Positions 52,954 to 62,618 of a DNA stretch of 64,000 nt are shown piece by piece (position 1 is the stretch's first letter; every line of letters starts with the position of its first letter). Source of the stretch: Hyphomicrobiales bacterium (GTDB taxonomy: Bacteria; Pseudomonadota; Alphaproteobacteria; Rhizobiales; Rhizobiaceae); contig UCII01000020.1 of assembly GCA_900472485.1 (NCBI GenBank), positions 1 through 64,000 on the forward strand, in the 5' to 3' direction. The position numbers were made by a program, and so were the translations under genes. Under the pieces are notes generated by a model that saw only the letters and a program-made list of their open reading frames with translations, was not told where the DNA came from and did no database searches.

Positions 52954-53964
52954 ATGAGACCCGATCAACTGCTTTATCCGGCGCCCGAGGGCCTGTTCTG
53001 CCCGATCGGCGGCTTCTATATCGATCCCGTACAGCCGGTCGAGCGAGCGCTCGTTACGCATGGTCATTCCGATCATGCCCGCTCCGGCCATGCCCATGTG
53101 CTCGCCACCCGCCAGACACTCGATATCATGCGTATTCGTTACGGCGATGATTTTGCCGGCTCGGAGCAAGCAGTCACTTTCGGCGAGGAGGTGACGATCA
53201 ATGGCGTAAAGGTGCGGTTCCATCCTGCCGGTCACGTCCTTGGCTCCGCTCAAATCGCAGTGGAGAAGGATGGGCTGCGCATCGTCGTCTCAGGTGATTA
53301 CAAGCGCCGGCCGGACCCGACCTGTGAAGCCTATGTGCCGGTCCCCTGTGATGTCTTCATCACCGAGGCGACCTTCGGTCTGCCGGTCTTCCATCATCCC
53401 GATCCGATGGCCGAGACACGCAAGCTCCTGGGTTCGCTTCGCCAGTTTCCGGAACGAACGCATCTGATCGGCGCCTATGCGCTCGGCAAGGCGCAGCGAG
53501 TCATCCGTCTGCTGCGCGATGCCGGATATGACAAGCCGATCTATATCCATGGCGCATTGGAAACTCTCTGCGATTATTATGTCAGCCAGGGCATCGCGCT
53601 TGGCGAACTCAAGCCGGCCACCCTCGAAAGCCGCGATCAGTCGATCTTCCATGGCGCCGTGGTCGTCGGCCCGCCCTCCGCTTTCCAGGATCGCTGGGCG
53701 AGGCGGTTCCATGATCCGCTGCCAGCTTTCGCCTCCGGCTGGATGATGGTGCGCCAGCGCGCCAAGCAGCTCGGTGTCGAGCTGCCGCTGGTCATCTCCG
53801 ATCATTGCGACTGGCCGGAGCTGACGGAGACGATCTCCGATCTGAAGCCGAGCGAAGTCTGGGTCACCCACGGCCGCGAAGAGGCGCTGGTGCGCTGGTG
53901 CGAGCTGCAGGGCATCGCCGCCAAGCCGCTGCATCTCATCGGCTATGAAGACGAGGGCGATTGA
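52954..53964 (+). CDS. Ligase-associated DNA exonuclease (MBL fold)
   Basis: This 336-residue metallo-beta-lactamase/beta-CASP-like nuclease begins MRPDQLLYPAPEGLFCPIGGF. The zinc motif HxHxDH appears in THGHSDHARSGH, with VRFHPAGHVLGSAQI and VISDHCDWPEL as further metal or active-site stretches. Its stop overlaps the DNA ligase gene (TGATG). It matches the exonuclease always found beside this ligase type. In other bacteria the cluster has a DEXH helicase and a phosphoesterase as well, which are not in this window. Probable role: DNA end processing in repair. Confidence 0.9.
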   Translation: MRPDQLLYPAPEGLFCPIGGFYIDPVQPVERALVTHGHSDHARSGHAHVLATRQTLDIMRIRYGDDFAGSEQAVTFGEEVTINGVKVRFHPAGHVLGSAQIAVEKDGLRIVVSGDYKRRPDPTCEAYVPVPCDVFITEATFGLPVFHHPDPMAETRKLLGSLRQFPERTHLIGAYALGKAQRVIRLLRDAGYDKPIYIHGALETLCDYYVSQGIALGELKPATLESRDQSIFHGAVVVGPPSAFQDRWARRFHDPLPAFASGWMMVRQRAKQLGVELPLVISDHCDWPELTETISDLKPSEVWVTHGREEALVRWCELQGIAAKPLHLIGYEDEGD

Positions 53965-55601
53965 TGAAAGCCTTTGCCGACCTTCTCGACCGCCTGGTGC
54001 TGACGCCGAGCCGCAATGGTAAGCTGAAGCTGCTGACCGATTATTTTCGCGATACGCCCGATCCCGACCGTGGCTATGGTCTGGCCGCCATTGCCGGCAC
54101 GCTCGAGGTGCGCAACGTCAAGCCCGCCATGCTGCGCGAGCTTGTTCTCGAACGTATGGACGAGGTGCTGTTCCGCTACTCCTACGATTATGTCGGTGAT
54201 CTCGCCGAAACGATCTCGCTGGTATGGGACAAGGAGAGCGACATCGAGCGCCCTGCCGGCGAGCAGCCGAAACTCGGCGAAGTCGTCCGCAGCATGAACG
54301 CGCTAGGGCGGACCGAAGTGCGCAGTTTCGTGCGCGATCTGCTCGACCGATTGGATACTTCGGGCCGCTTTGCCTTCCTGAAGCTTGCGACCGGCGCCAT
54401 GCGCATCGGTGTTTCCGCCCGGCTTGCCAAGCAGGCGCTGGCTGAGATGAGCGGCAAGGATGTAACGGAAATCGAGACGTTGTGGCATGGCCTGCAACCG
54501 CCCTATGAAAGCCTGTTCCACTGGCTTGAGGGCAAAGGCGAGAAGCCGATTCTGGCGACGCCCGCGATCTTCCATTCCGTCATGCTCGCCAATCCCGTCG
54601 AGCCGGGCGATCTCGATGGGCTCGACCCCCACGATTTCGCCGCTGAATGGAAATGGGATGGCATCCGCGTCCAGCTTTCACGCTCCGGGGAGACGAGCAA
54701 ACTCTATTCTCGCTCCGGCGATGACATATCCGGCGCCTTTCCCGACGTTGTGGACGCCATGAACTTCGAGGGCGTCATGGACGGGGAGCTGCTGGTTGGC
54801 GGCACCGTGCGATCCAACAGCCCGACACGCAGCTTTTCAGATTTGCAGCAGCGTCTGAACCGTAAGACTGTGACTTCGAAGATGCTGGACGAGTTTCCCG
54901 CCTTCATCCGCGCCTACGATCTTCTCTTTGATGGCGCGGAGGACGTGCGCGCCCGTGGCTTCCTCGATCGGCGCGAGCGACTGACGGAGATCATCGATGC
55001 CGCCCCGCATGATCGTTTCGATCTATCGCCGCTCGTCGATTTCACCTCGTGGGAGGAGCTTGACCGGTTGCGCTCTTCGCCGCCCGATCCTGTCATCGAA
55101 GGCGTGATGATCAAGCGCAGGGACAGCGCCTATCTCGCCGGCCGGGCCAAAGGCCCCTGGTTCAAGTGGAAGCGCGATCCCTATAATGTCGATGCCGTGC
55201 TGATGTATGCGCAGCGCGGCCACGGCAAGCGCTCCAGCTACTATTCCGATTTCACCTTCGGCGTTTGGTCGATGACGCCTGAGGGCGAGCAGCTGGTTCC
55301 GGTCGGCAAGGCCTATTTCGGCTTTACTGACGCCGAACTGGAGGTGCTGGACAAGTTCGTGCGCAACAATACGGTCGATCGTTTCGGCCCCGTGCGCGCC
55401 GTACGCGCCGATCGAGATTTTGGTTTCGTGCTCGAGGTTGCTTTCGAAGGGATCAATCGGTCCAGCCGCCACAAATCCGGCGTTGCCATGCGCTTTCCCC
55501 GCATTGCAAGGCTACGGCCAGACAAGCCGCCCTACGAGGCCGACAGGTTGGAAACTTTGATCGCGATGATTGACGCCAAGGCTCCGGTTGTCGATGAATA
55601 G
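53964..55601 (+). CDS. ATP-dependent DNA ligase (cisplatin-response type)
   Basis: This 545-residue ATP-dependent ligase has an N-terminal helical domain (about 1-200), the adenylation domain with catalytic Lys230 in EWKWDGIRVQL, the later motifs SFSDLQQRL, PAFIRAYDLLFDG and IEGVMIKRRDS, and a C-terminal OB fold (FEGINRSSRHKSGVAMRFPR). Most bacteria use an NAD+ ligase for replication, so this one likely acts in repair. It is named in databases for a cisplatin-damage link. It overlaps the exonuclease by one base. Confidence 0.92.
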   Translation: MKAFADLLDRLVLTPSRNGKLKLLTDYFRDTPDPDRGYGLAAIAGTLEVRNVKPAMLRELVLERMDEVLFRYSYDYVGDLAETISLVWDKESDIERPAGEQPKLGEVVRSMNALGRTEVRSFVRDLLDRLDTSGRFAFLKLATGAMRIGVSARLAKQALAEMSGKDVTEIETLWHGLQPPYESLFHWLEGKGEKPILATPAIFHSVMLANPVEPGDLDGLDPHDFAAEWKWDGIRVQLSRSGETSKLYSRSGDDISGAFPDVVDAMNFEGVMDGELLVGGTVRSNSPTRSFSDLQQRLNRKTVTSKMLDEFPAFIRAYDLLFDGAEDVRARGFLDRRERLTEIIDAAPHDRFDLSPLVDFTSWEELDRLRSSPPDPVIEGVMIKRRDSAYLAGRAKGPWFKWKRDPYNVDAVLMYAQRGHGKRSSYYSDFTFGVWSMTPEGEQLVPVGKAYFGFTDAELEVLDKFVRNNTVDRFGPVRAVRADRDFGFVLEVAFEGINRSSRHKSGVAMRFPRIARLRPDKPPYEADRLETLIAMIDAKAPVVDE

Positions 55602-55690
55602 GCGAGGGCGATTCCTCACCACAAAGTGAGTTGGCCTTGCCTTTCAACCCGTGCAGATTTGCCCTGCGCCGGGACATTTAGACAGAGCTC

Positions 55691-56674
55691 ATGACCATGT
55701 CTGACGACAACGCATTTCGTCCCAATCGCCGCGGCGTTCTTACCGGCATCGCCATCACGCTTTTTGCGCCCTCCATCGTCCGGGCGGCTGATGACAGCAC
55801 TACGGTCGGCAAGCCCTCTGAGACAAAGGCGATCGCCCGGAGTGATGAAAAGGCCGAGGATGCGCCGCCACAGCTTTCTGGTGACTATGCCAAGGAGCGT
55901 CATCTCTTTCGCACCGACCTTGTGAGCAAGGGGCCGGCTCCCGATATCTACGAACCGCTGGCGACGCCATCGACCGCCGAACGGCTTTTCTATCGCAGCG
56001 GTGTCGGCGAAGAGCTGGAGCTCGTCGCCTGGGTTTCCCGCTACACACGCTCAGAGAAGCCGAAGCCGGCCGTGCTTTTCCTGCACGGCGGCAACGCCAT
56101 CGGCCAGGGGCATTGGCAGCTGATGAAGCCCTATGTCGAGGCCGGCTATGTCGTCATGATCCCCTCCATGCGTGGGGAAAACGGCCAGAAGGGCAATTTT
56201 TCGGGTTTTTACGACGAAGTTGCCGATGTGCTGGCCGCGTCTAACCGGCTGCGGCATCTGCCTGGGGTTGATCCGCACCGCATGTTCCTGGCCGGACACA
56301 GCATCGGCGGTACGCTGGCCATGCTGGCAGCCATGTCGACCCATCGCTTCCGGGCGGTCGCGCCGATATCAGGCAATCCGGATGCCTATGCCTTCTTTGG
56401 TCGCTATCCGCAGGACATCCGATTCAACACCAGGAACCCGCGCGAATACCAGATGCGCTCGCCTCTCTGCTATGCGCACAGCTTCAAGAGCCCTGTAAAG
56501 CTGTTCCACGGGACCGAAGAGGCGCATTTCGATTCGCGCTTGGCATTGCTTTCGAAGCGGGCGACAGCAGCAGGCGTGAAAATGGAAATGGCGACCGTGC
56601 CGGGCAGCCACAATTCGGCTTTGCCGGGCGAAATCGCTCAAAGTATCGAGTTCTTTAAGAGCGTGGCCGTCTAG
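55691..56674 (+). CDS. Exported alpha/beta-hydrolase (prolyl-oligopeptidase-like)
   Basis: This 327-residue protein has a twin-arginine-like signal (RPNRRGVLTGIAITLFAPSIV) and then an alpha/beta-hydrolase fold from about residue 120. VLFLHGGNAIGQGHW supplies the oxyanion region, and GHSIGGTLAML the nucleophile serine. The acid is likely in HGTEEAHFD and the histidine in VPGSHNSALP. The substrate is unknown. Peptidase S9-type or esterase activity is plausible. It stands 90 bp from the ligase gene and is convergent with the mutase genes. Confidence 0.78.
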   Translation: MTMSDDNAFRPNRRGVLTGIAITLFAPSIVRAADDSTTVGKPSETKAIARSDEKAEDAPPQLSGDYAKERHLFRTDLVSKGPAPDIYEPLATPSTAERLFYRSGVGEELELVAWVSRYTRSEKPKPAVLFLHGGNAIGQGHWQLMKPYVEAGYVVMIPSMRGENGQKGNFSGFYDEVADVLAASNRLRHLPGVDPHRMFLAGHSIGGTLAMLAAMSTHRFRAVAPISGNPDAYAFFGRYPQDIRFNTRNPREYQMRSPLCYAHSFKSPVKLFHGTEEAHFDSRLALLSKRATAAGVKMEMATVPGSHNSALPGEIAQSIEFFKSVAV

Positions 56675-56731
56675 ACCAGCTCCCGTAAGAGCGGCACCGG
56701 AGATAAGCCGCACCGCTCTGCTAGTCGGTGC

Positions 56732-58864
56732 TTACGCCATCAGCTTCTCGATCAGAGCCGCCGCCGCTTCCGCAATCACGGTTCCGGGCGGGAAGATCGC
56801 GTCGGCGCCGGCTGCCTCCAGCGCCGCAAAATCCTGCGGCGGGATGACGCCACCGACTGCGATCAGAATGTTGCGGGCATGACGCCGGGTGAGCGCCTCC
56901 TTCAATTCCGGCACCAGCGTCAGATGGCCGGCGGCAAGCGACGATGCGCCGACGATATCGACGCCTTCGCGAACGGCGACGTCGGCGACTTCCTCAGGCG
57001 TCTGGAACATGGCGCCGACGACGACATCGAAGCCGAGATCGGCAAAGGCCGTAGCGATCACCTTTTGCCCGCGGTCGTGCCCATCCTGGCCCATCTTGGC
57101 GATGAGGATGCGGGGCTTTTCGCCGCGCACCGTGCGGAAGGCCTCGACCTTGGCGACAGCCTTGTTGAAAGCGGGATCGGCGTCGCCGACTTCCTGACGG
57201 TAGACGCCTGAGATGGTCCTGATCTCGGCGACATGCCGGCCATAGGCCTTTTCCAACGCGAGCGAGATTTCGCCGACGGTCGCTCTTGCCCTTGCTGCCT
57301 TCACGGCGAAGTCGAGCAGATTGCCGGTGCCGTTTCGCGCGGCATCCGTTAAGGCATTCAGGGCTGTTTCGACGGCCGTCGTCTCGCGCGTGCCCTTCAA
57401 TTGCTGCAGCTTGGAAAGCTGGCGTGCCCGCACCTCGGAATTGTCGACCTTCAGAACGTCGACCTCGATATCTTTTTCCGGCCTGGAAAAATTGATGCCG
57501 ACGAGGGTTTGATGGCCGCTGTCGATGCGTGCTTGCGTGCGGGCCGCCGCTTCCTCGATGCGAAGCTTTGGGATGCCTTTCTCGATCGCCTTTGCCATGC
57601 CGCCAAGTGCCTCGACTTCCTCGATATGGGCAAGGGCGCGCGCGGCGAGATCATGGGTCAGCCGTTCGACATAGGCCGAGCCGCCCCAGGGATCGATGAT
57701 GCCTGTCGTTCCCGATTCCTTCTGCAGCAGGATCTGCGTGTTGCGGGCGATGCGGGCGGAATGATCCGTCGGCAGCGCCAGCGCCTCGTCGAAGGAATTG
57801 GTATGGAGCGACTGCGTGTGTCCCTGTGTGGCAGCCATCGCCTCGACCATAGTGCGGATGATGTTGTTCATCGGGTCCTGCGCCGTCAGCGACCAGCCGG
57901 AGGTCTGGCTGTGGGTTCTGAGCGCCAGGGATTTCTGGTCCTTCGGTGCGAAATTCTTCTGCATCAGCGCGGCCCAGATCAGCCGCCCCGCGCGCATCTT
58001 GGCGACTTCCATGAAGAAGTTCATGCCGACGGCCCAGAAGAAGGACAGGCGAGGCGCGAAGCTGTCTATATCGAGCCCGGCTGCCACGCCTGCCCGCGCA
58101 TATTCGATGCCGTCGGCGATGGTGTAGGCGAGTTCCAGATCCGCCGTCGCGCCGGCCTCCTGCATGTGGTAGCCGGAGATCGAGATGGAGTTGAACTTCG
58201 GCATACGCTGGCTGGTATAGCTGAAAATGTCCGAGACGATCCGCATCGAGGGTTGCGGCGGATAGATATAGGTGTTGCGGACCATGAACTCCTTGAGGAT
58301 GTCGTTCTGGATCGTGCCGGACAGCTTTTCCTCGGAGACGCCCTGTTCCTCCGCCGCGACGATATAGAGCGCCATGACCGGCAGCACCGCGCCATTCATG
58401 GTCATCGAGACGCTCATCTCGTCAAGCGGAATGCCATCGAAGAGCTGGCGCATATCGAGGATGGAATCGATCGCCACACCCGCCATGCCGACATCGCCCG
58501 CAACCCGCGGATGATCGCTGTCATAACCGCGATGGGTGGCAAGATCGAAGGCGACCGAGAGCCCTTTCTGGCCGGCGGCGAGATTGCGGCGGTAAAAGGC
58601 GTTGGACTCCTCGGCGGTGGAGAAGCCGGCATATTGGCGGATAGTCCAGGGTTGCTGGACATACATGGTCGGGTAGGGGCCGCGCACAAATGGTGCAGCG
58701 CCAGGATAGGTTTCAAGGAAGCTCAGGCCGCCGAGGTCGCTTTCGTCGTAAACGCGCTTGACGCGAATACCTTCGGGAGTTTCCCACGCCGGGGCGTCGG
58801 TTGGTGAGGTCGTTGCCTGCGGCTTGGTCCAGGGGATGGCGGCGAAGTTGGGGATCTTGGTCAT
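56732..58864 (-). CDS. mutB: Methylmalonyl-CoA mutase large subunit
   Basis: This 710-residue adenosylcobalamin-dependent mutase interconverts methylmalonyl-CoA and succinyl-CoA. TIM-barrel residues near the N-terminus include [20 protein letters not shown] and [16 protein letters not shown]. The C-terminal B12 domain carries [14 protein letters not shown], with the cobalt-binding histidine, and further GASSLAAGH and GGVIP. ATG 58864 follows GGAGG at 11 nt. The gene lies downstream of mutA across a 253-bp repeat-filled gap. Role: propionate, odd-chain and valine/isoleucine carbon. Confidence 0.96.
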   Translation of the reverse strand: MTKIPNFAAIPWTKPQATTSPTDAPAWETPEGIRVKRVYDESDLGGLSFLETYPGAAPFVRGPYPTMYVQQPWTIRQYAGFSTAEESNAFYRRNLAAGQKGLSVAFDLATHRGYDSDHPRVAGDVGMAGVAIDSILDMRQLFDGIPLDEMSVSMTMNGAVLPVMALYIVAAEEQGVSEEKLSGTIQNDILKEFMVRNTYIYPPQPSMRIVSDIFSYTSQRMPKFNSISISGYHMQEAGATADLELAYTIADGIEYARAGVAAGLDIDSFAPRLSFFWAVGMNFFMEVAKMRAGRLIWAALMQKNFAPKDQKSLALRTHSQTSGWSLTAQDPMNNIIRTMVEAMAATQGHTQSLHTNSFDEALALPTDHSARIARNTQILLQKESGTTGIIDPWGGSAYVERLTHDLAARALAHIEEVEALGGMAKAIEKGIPKLRIEEAAARTQARIDSGHQTLVGINFSRPEKDIEVDVLKVDNSEVRARQLSKLQQLKGTRETTAVETALNALTDAARNGTGNLLDFAVKAARARATVGEISLALEKAYGRHVAEIRTISGVYRQEVGDADPAFNKAVAKVEAFRTVRGEKPRILIAKMGQDGHDRGQKVIATAFADLGFDVVVGAMFQTPEEVADVAVREGVDIVGASSLAAGHLTLVPELKEALTRRHARNILIAVGGVIPPQDFAALEAAGADAIFPPGTVIAEAAAALIEKLMA

Positions 58865-58897
58865 GGAGCCGATGCCTCCGTGGATGTGGAGGGCGCG

Positions 58898-59090
58898 GTA
58901 TCCCCCTCTGTCGCTTTCGCGACATCTCCCCCACAGGGGGGGAGATTGGAAACTGGTGGAGTCTTTCTGCCCCAAATAGATACCGCATCTGCGGCAGCAT
59001 AGGTTGTCATTCTCGCTGGGGTTAAATTCTGGCGCGGAACGATCTCCCCCCTTATGGGGGAGATGTCACGAAGTGACAGAGGGGGGTACC
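58898..59090. repeat. Inverted pair of palindromic repeats between mutA and mutB
   Basis: Copy A (58898-58947) and copy B (59041-59090) are inverted copies of one approximately 50-bp element. The shared text reads CCCCCTCTGTC, a TTCG/GCGACA stretch and TCTCCCCC...GGGGGGAGAT. Each copy contains its own palindromes. The rest of 58865-59117 shows no gene. Confidence 0.8.
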
Positions 59091-59117
59091 CAGTCTCCTC
59101 GAACGCGATGTCCATTC

Positions 59118-60467
59118 TCATCCCTCCATCCCCTCATCCAGCCGCATCGGCACCAACCCCGTCCCGCCAGCGATCGGACTCAAAGGGCCCAAAACCGTCA
59201 CTGGCCGCTCGGTCTTCATGGCAAACAGCGTCGTCCCTACGATCGGCTTGGCGATGCGGCTCTCGCGTGCCTCGGCAACCATCGCCGCCAGCTCACCGCT
59301 GGGAATGACCCTCGCCAATCCGCCTTTGCTTTCGATCTCGATAAAGATATCCCAGGCCCGCTCGCAAAGCGCGTCGGTCAGCGCCTCGATGCCACCCGCA
59401 CCGGCAGCGGGATCGAGGACATGATCGAGGTGGCTTTCGGCAATCAAAATCGTCTGCGTGTTGCGCGCCAGCCGCCGCGCCAGCGGGTCGGGTATGCCGT
59501 GCGTCAGGCTGTGCGGCAGGACGGAAATCTCGTCAGCGCCGCCGACGCCGGCTGAAAAGACCGCGATCGTGTTGCGCAGGATGTTCGTCTCCGGATCGAG
59601 GCGGGTCAGCATGCGATAGCTCGTCTCAGCAAAGAGATACGCCGGTCGTGGGTCGGTGACGCCGCAGGCCTCGGCGATCCGGGTGAAGATCAGCCGTGCG
59701 GCGCGCATCTTCGCGGTTGTGACGAACTGGTTCTGATCAGCTGAAAGGCAGAGGCTGGTTGCCGCAAGCGCTGCTTCCGGCGACAGTCCGATCTCCTCAA
59801 GCAGTCGTAAATGGCCGACGAGGCTTGCCGCCATCACCGCCAGTTCCTGCGCCTCGGTCCCGCCGGCGTTATGCACGGCACGGCCGTCCGCATTGACGAT
59901 CGTATCTATCGACTTCAACTCTTTGAAGTATTTGATGTCGTTGTTAAAATTGGCGAAATGCACGGCTGTCAAGAAAGCGTCGAGCCCAAGGTGCAAACTT
60001 TGGACACCACCGTCCACAACCGAGGCTGCTATCGTTTTGGCGATGCTGGAGGAAAAGCCGTCGAGGCGCAGAGTTGTCGTCTTGGCGGATGCTGCTGCCA
60101 GCACTTCGGAAAAGGTTGGCGACCGAGCATCCATGCCGATGCCGAAAGCCGAAGCGGACCCGCTGGAAATCAAGCTGATACCACTTGCGCCATTGGCAAG
60201 ATCGTCACCGAGTTGCACGATCGCTCGCTCGGTGTCGGGATCGTCCATGCGCTGCGTCACCGTCCAGGGCAGCTCGGCCCGCTGACGAAATAGCGGCTTG
60301 CCGTCGCGCCGTCGCTCGTAAAGCGGCTCTATCGTGATGCCGTCATCGGTTCGCGAGACCAGTGCTTCCTGGAAATCCTTGCCTTTCAGCGCCCGTTCCA
60401 CCAGCTTCAGCCAAGTCTTGTGGTCGGTCTGGCCGAAGATGCCCGGGTCGAGACTGTCGATATTCAT
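59118..60467 (-). CDS. mutA: Methylmalonyl-CoA mutase small subunit
   Basis: This 449-residue small subunit retains the mutase TIM-barrel fold (DARSPTFSEVLAA, IDTIVNADGRAVHNAGGT, FVTTAKMRAARLIFTRIAEA, YRMLTRLDPETNILRNTIAVF). The B12 domain is absent or degenerate, because it ends soon after PIAGGTGLVPMR. Small subunits are catalytically silent partners of MutB. GGAGGAG precedes ATG 60467. Total length is shorter than in many heterodimeric forms, as usual in rhizobia. It is transcribed first, ahead of mutB. Confidence 0.9.
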   Translation of the reverse strand: MNIDSLDPGIFGQTDHKTWLKLVERALKGKDFQEALVSRTDDGITIEPLYERRRDGKPLFRQRAELPWTVTQRMDDPDTERAIVQLGDDLANGASGISLISSGSASAFGIGMDARSPTFSEVLAAASAKTTTLRLDGFSSSIAKTIAASVVDGGVQSLHLGLDAFLTAVHFANFNNDIKYFKELKSIDTIVNADGRAVHNAGGTEAQELAVMAASLVGHLRLLEEIGLSPEAALAATSLCLSADQNQFVTTAKMRAARLIFTRIAEACGVTDPRPAYLFAETSYRMLTRLDPETNILRNTIAVFSAGVGGADEISVLPHSLTHGIPDPLARRLARNTQTILIAESHLDHVLDPAAGAGGIEALTDALCERAWDIFIEIESKGGLARVIPSGELAAMVAEARESRIAKPIVGTTLFAMKTERPVTVLGPLSPIAGGTGLVPMRLDEGMEG

Positions 60468-60638
60468 GCGCTCCTCCGTACTGCATTGGTCTAGCCCATG
60501 ATGCCGCAAGGGAAAACAGGAGTTTGGCTGATCGGTGCAATATCTTCGTTGGAACCGTCTGGTGATCGACGCCAGCCTCGCTCCAGCCGCGGCATTCATT
60601 ATGCGGCCTATCCGATGTGTCCCAACTGGTTTCCGATA

Positions 60639-61442
60639 ATGGCCGACCTGCTGCCCGTTTCCCGTCACCTGTTTGTCGCTGCCGCGCTGACGACATTGTC
60701 CGCCTGCAGCATCATTCCTGATACGGGCGCCACCGATCCGGATCGCTTTGTGCAGGAGACGACGCCCGTCTTCTATCGTCCGGAGGGTATCGAGCCGAAC
60801 AGGGTAAGGCGCCTGCCGGTGCAGCCCGTGCCGCAATCACGCGATCTCTTCCGCACCCAATTCCATCAGACCTATGGCCTACCGACCTTCAATCCAGTGC
60901 ATCAGGCCATGTATGCGCAGCGCAGCGAGGATGATTTCACGTTGCCGGCCATTCCCTACAAGCGCATCGATCCGCGCTTCCTGCGGCAGGAAGTGGACTA
61001 CCAGACCAGGGAGCGCCCCGGCACTATCGTTGTCGATACGCGCGAACACTTCCTCTATTTCATCGAACCGGGCGGCAAGGCGATGCGCTATGGAGTCGGC
61101 CTCGGTGCGGCGGGATATGCCTGGCACGGAAGGGGCCTGATCCAATGGAAGCAGAAATGGCCGCGCTGGACCCCGCCCGCCGAAATGGTCGCGCGCGAAC
61201 CGCAGATCAGGCCGCTATCGGCCGAGCGCGGCGGCATGAATCCGGGGCCGACCAACCCGCTCGGCGCGCGTGCGCTCTATATCTATCAGAACGGCCGGGA
61301 TACGCTTTATCGAGTTCACGGCACGCCGGATTGGCAGTCGATCGGCAAGGCCGCATCTTCCGGATGTGTTCGGATGCTCAATCAAGATGTAATAGATCTC
61401 TACAGCCGGGTGCCCGATAAGGCAGAAATCGTCGTTCTGTAG
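60639..61442 (+). CDS. L,D-transpeptidase lipoprotein (YkuD family)
   Basis: This 267-residue exported protein has a lipobox ending at Cys23 (TLSAC) after a hydrophobic signal. The YkuD catalytic domain covers about 125-267. The active-site histidine is His227 (YRVHGTPDW) and the nucleophile Cys243 (SSGCVRM). It forms 3-3 cross-links in peptidoglycan or tethers proteins to it. The start at 60639 gives a proper signal peptide. It is divergent from mutA. A paralogue follows at 61604. Confidence 0.9.
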   Translation: MADLLPVSRHLFVAAALTTLSACSIIPDTGATDPDRFVQETTPVFYRPEGIEPNRVRRLPVQPVPQSRDLFRTQFHQTYGLPTFNPVHQAMYAQRSEDDFTLPAIPYKRIDPRFLRQEVDYQTRERPGTIVVDTREHFLYFIEPGGKAMRYGVGLGAAGYAWHGRGLIQWKQKWPRWTPPAEMVAREPQIRPLSAERGGMNPGPTNPLGARALYIYQNGRDTLYRVHGTPDWQSIGKAASSGCVRMLNQDVIDLYSRVPDKAEIVVL

Positions 61443-61603
61443 CGGTATTTTACCACAAATTTTCGTGATGTTGCATAAGTGCGATAGTCGGGGTGGTTTG
61501 CGCTCTTTAGTTTTGCGTCTGTCTCTGCGAACCTCTCGGGGAGCCGAATCAGCCTGTTGTTACGGGTTTTCGCTTCCTCCACAAAAGGAACTATGCTGTC
61601 GAC

Positions 61604-62335
61604 ATGAGCCTTCCTTCATCCCTATCCCGACGTAACTTCCTCGCTCTAGCTGGTCTCGGCGCCGTTTCGACGCTTGCCAGCTGCGCCTCCACCATCGACA
61701 ACGGCCCCGTCGTCAGTCCGGTTCAATATACCGGCTCCCCCCGGCCGTTCCGAACCTGGTTCTCCAGCTATGATGGCGAGCAGCCCGATCCGGCCGTAAT
61801 CTATGCCTCCGTCGAGGATGGGGGCTTCATCATTCCGGCGGTTCCCTACCAGCAGATCGATCCACGCTTCTACCGTCAGCGGGTGGTCGACCCAACAGGC
61901 GAGGCACCCGGCAGCGTGATCGTCAATACAACGCAGCGCATGCTCTATGTGACCGAGCAGGGCGGAACGGCAATGCGCTATGGCATCGGCGTCGGCCGCG
62001 AAGGATTTGCCTGGCAGGGCCGCGGCGTGATTCAGTGGCGCAAGAAATGGCCGCGCTGGAATCCTCCGGATGAAATGGTCGCCCGCCAGCCGGAACTCGT
62101 GAAGTATTCCATCGCCAATGGCGGCATGGACCCGGGTCTGAAGAACCCGCTGGGGGCACGAGCTCTCTATATTTTCGAGGACAAGCAGGATTCGCTTTAC
62201 CGTCTGCACGGCAATCCCGACTGGCGCTCCATCGGCAAGGCCGTTTCCTCTGGCTGTGTCCGCTTGCTGAACCAGGATGTCATCGATCTCTATGATCGCG
62301 TTCCCGAGCGAGCGCCGATCCTGGTCACGGCCTGA
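61604..62335 (+). CDS. Second L,D-transpeptidase, Tat-lipoprotein
   Basis: This 243-residue paralogue of the preceding protein has a twin-arginine motif (SRRNFLAL) followed by a lipobox with Cys27 (LASC), so it is a probable Tat-exported lipoprotein. The domain has the catalytic His202 (YRLHGNPDW) and Cys218 (SSGCVRL). Middle segments KWPRWNPPDEMVARQPE closely match the first copy, pointing to duplication. 160 bp separate them. A strong terminator follows at 62350. Confidence 0.9.
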   Translation: MSLPSSLSRRNFLALAGLGAVSTLASCASTIDNGPVVSPVQYTGSPRPFRTWFSSYDGEQPDPAVIYASVEDGGFIIPAVPYQQIDPRFYRQRVVDPTGEAPGSVIVNTTQRMLYVTEQGGTAMRYGIGVGREGFAWQGRGVIQWRKKWPRWNPPDEMVARQPELVKYSIANGGMDPGLKNPLGARALYIFEDKQDSLYRLHGNPDWRSIGKAVSSGCVRLLNQDVIDLYDRVPERAPILVTA

Positions 62336-62349
62336 TACCGTATCATTGA

Positions 62350-62377
62350 AAAAAGGGCGTCACTGGCGCCCTTTTTT
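62350..62377 (+). terminator. Intrinsic terminator after L,D-transpeptidase
   Basis: GGGCG and CGCCC flank a 7-nt loop (62355-62371), with A-rich bases before and six Ts after (62372-62377). It lies 15 nt after the stop. It is nearly symmetrical and may also work leftward. The rest of 62378-62557 holds no gene I can support. Confidence 0.85.
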
Positions 62378-62557
62378 GTTCGCGGTCCTGACCGGAAGTA
62401 GCCGGCATCCTGAAACCGATTTCAAACCATTGCCCACCTGACCTTCGGCTGTGGGCGCTGGTCGCGCGGATTGGCTATTCGCTCACATCGCGGGCCGTTG
62501 CCATCTTCCTATTGCCGGCATTGTCTCAATTCATTTTCCTAATCAAACACCGAAATC

Positions 62558-62577
62558 TATATTGCGCGCGATTAAAT
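62558..62577. promoter_or_regulatory. Candidate regulator site upstream of ohr
   Basis: TATATTGCGCGCGATTAAAT contains a GCGCGC-centred imperfect palindrome (TTGCGCGCGA) about 50 bp before the ohr start. OhrR-type sites in related bacteria are AT-rich palindromes in this position. The sequence match is suggestive only. Confidence 0.3.
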
Positions 62578-62618
62578 CGTGATGTATATAAAATTCATCC
62601 AACCGAAGGAGACATGAC

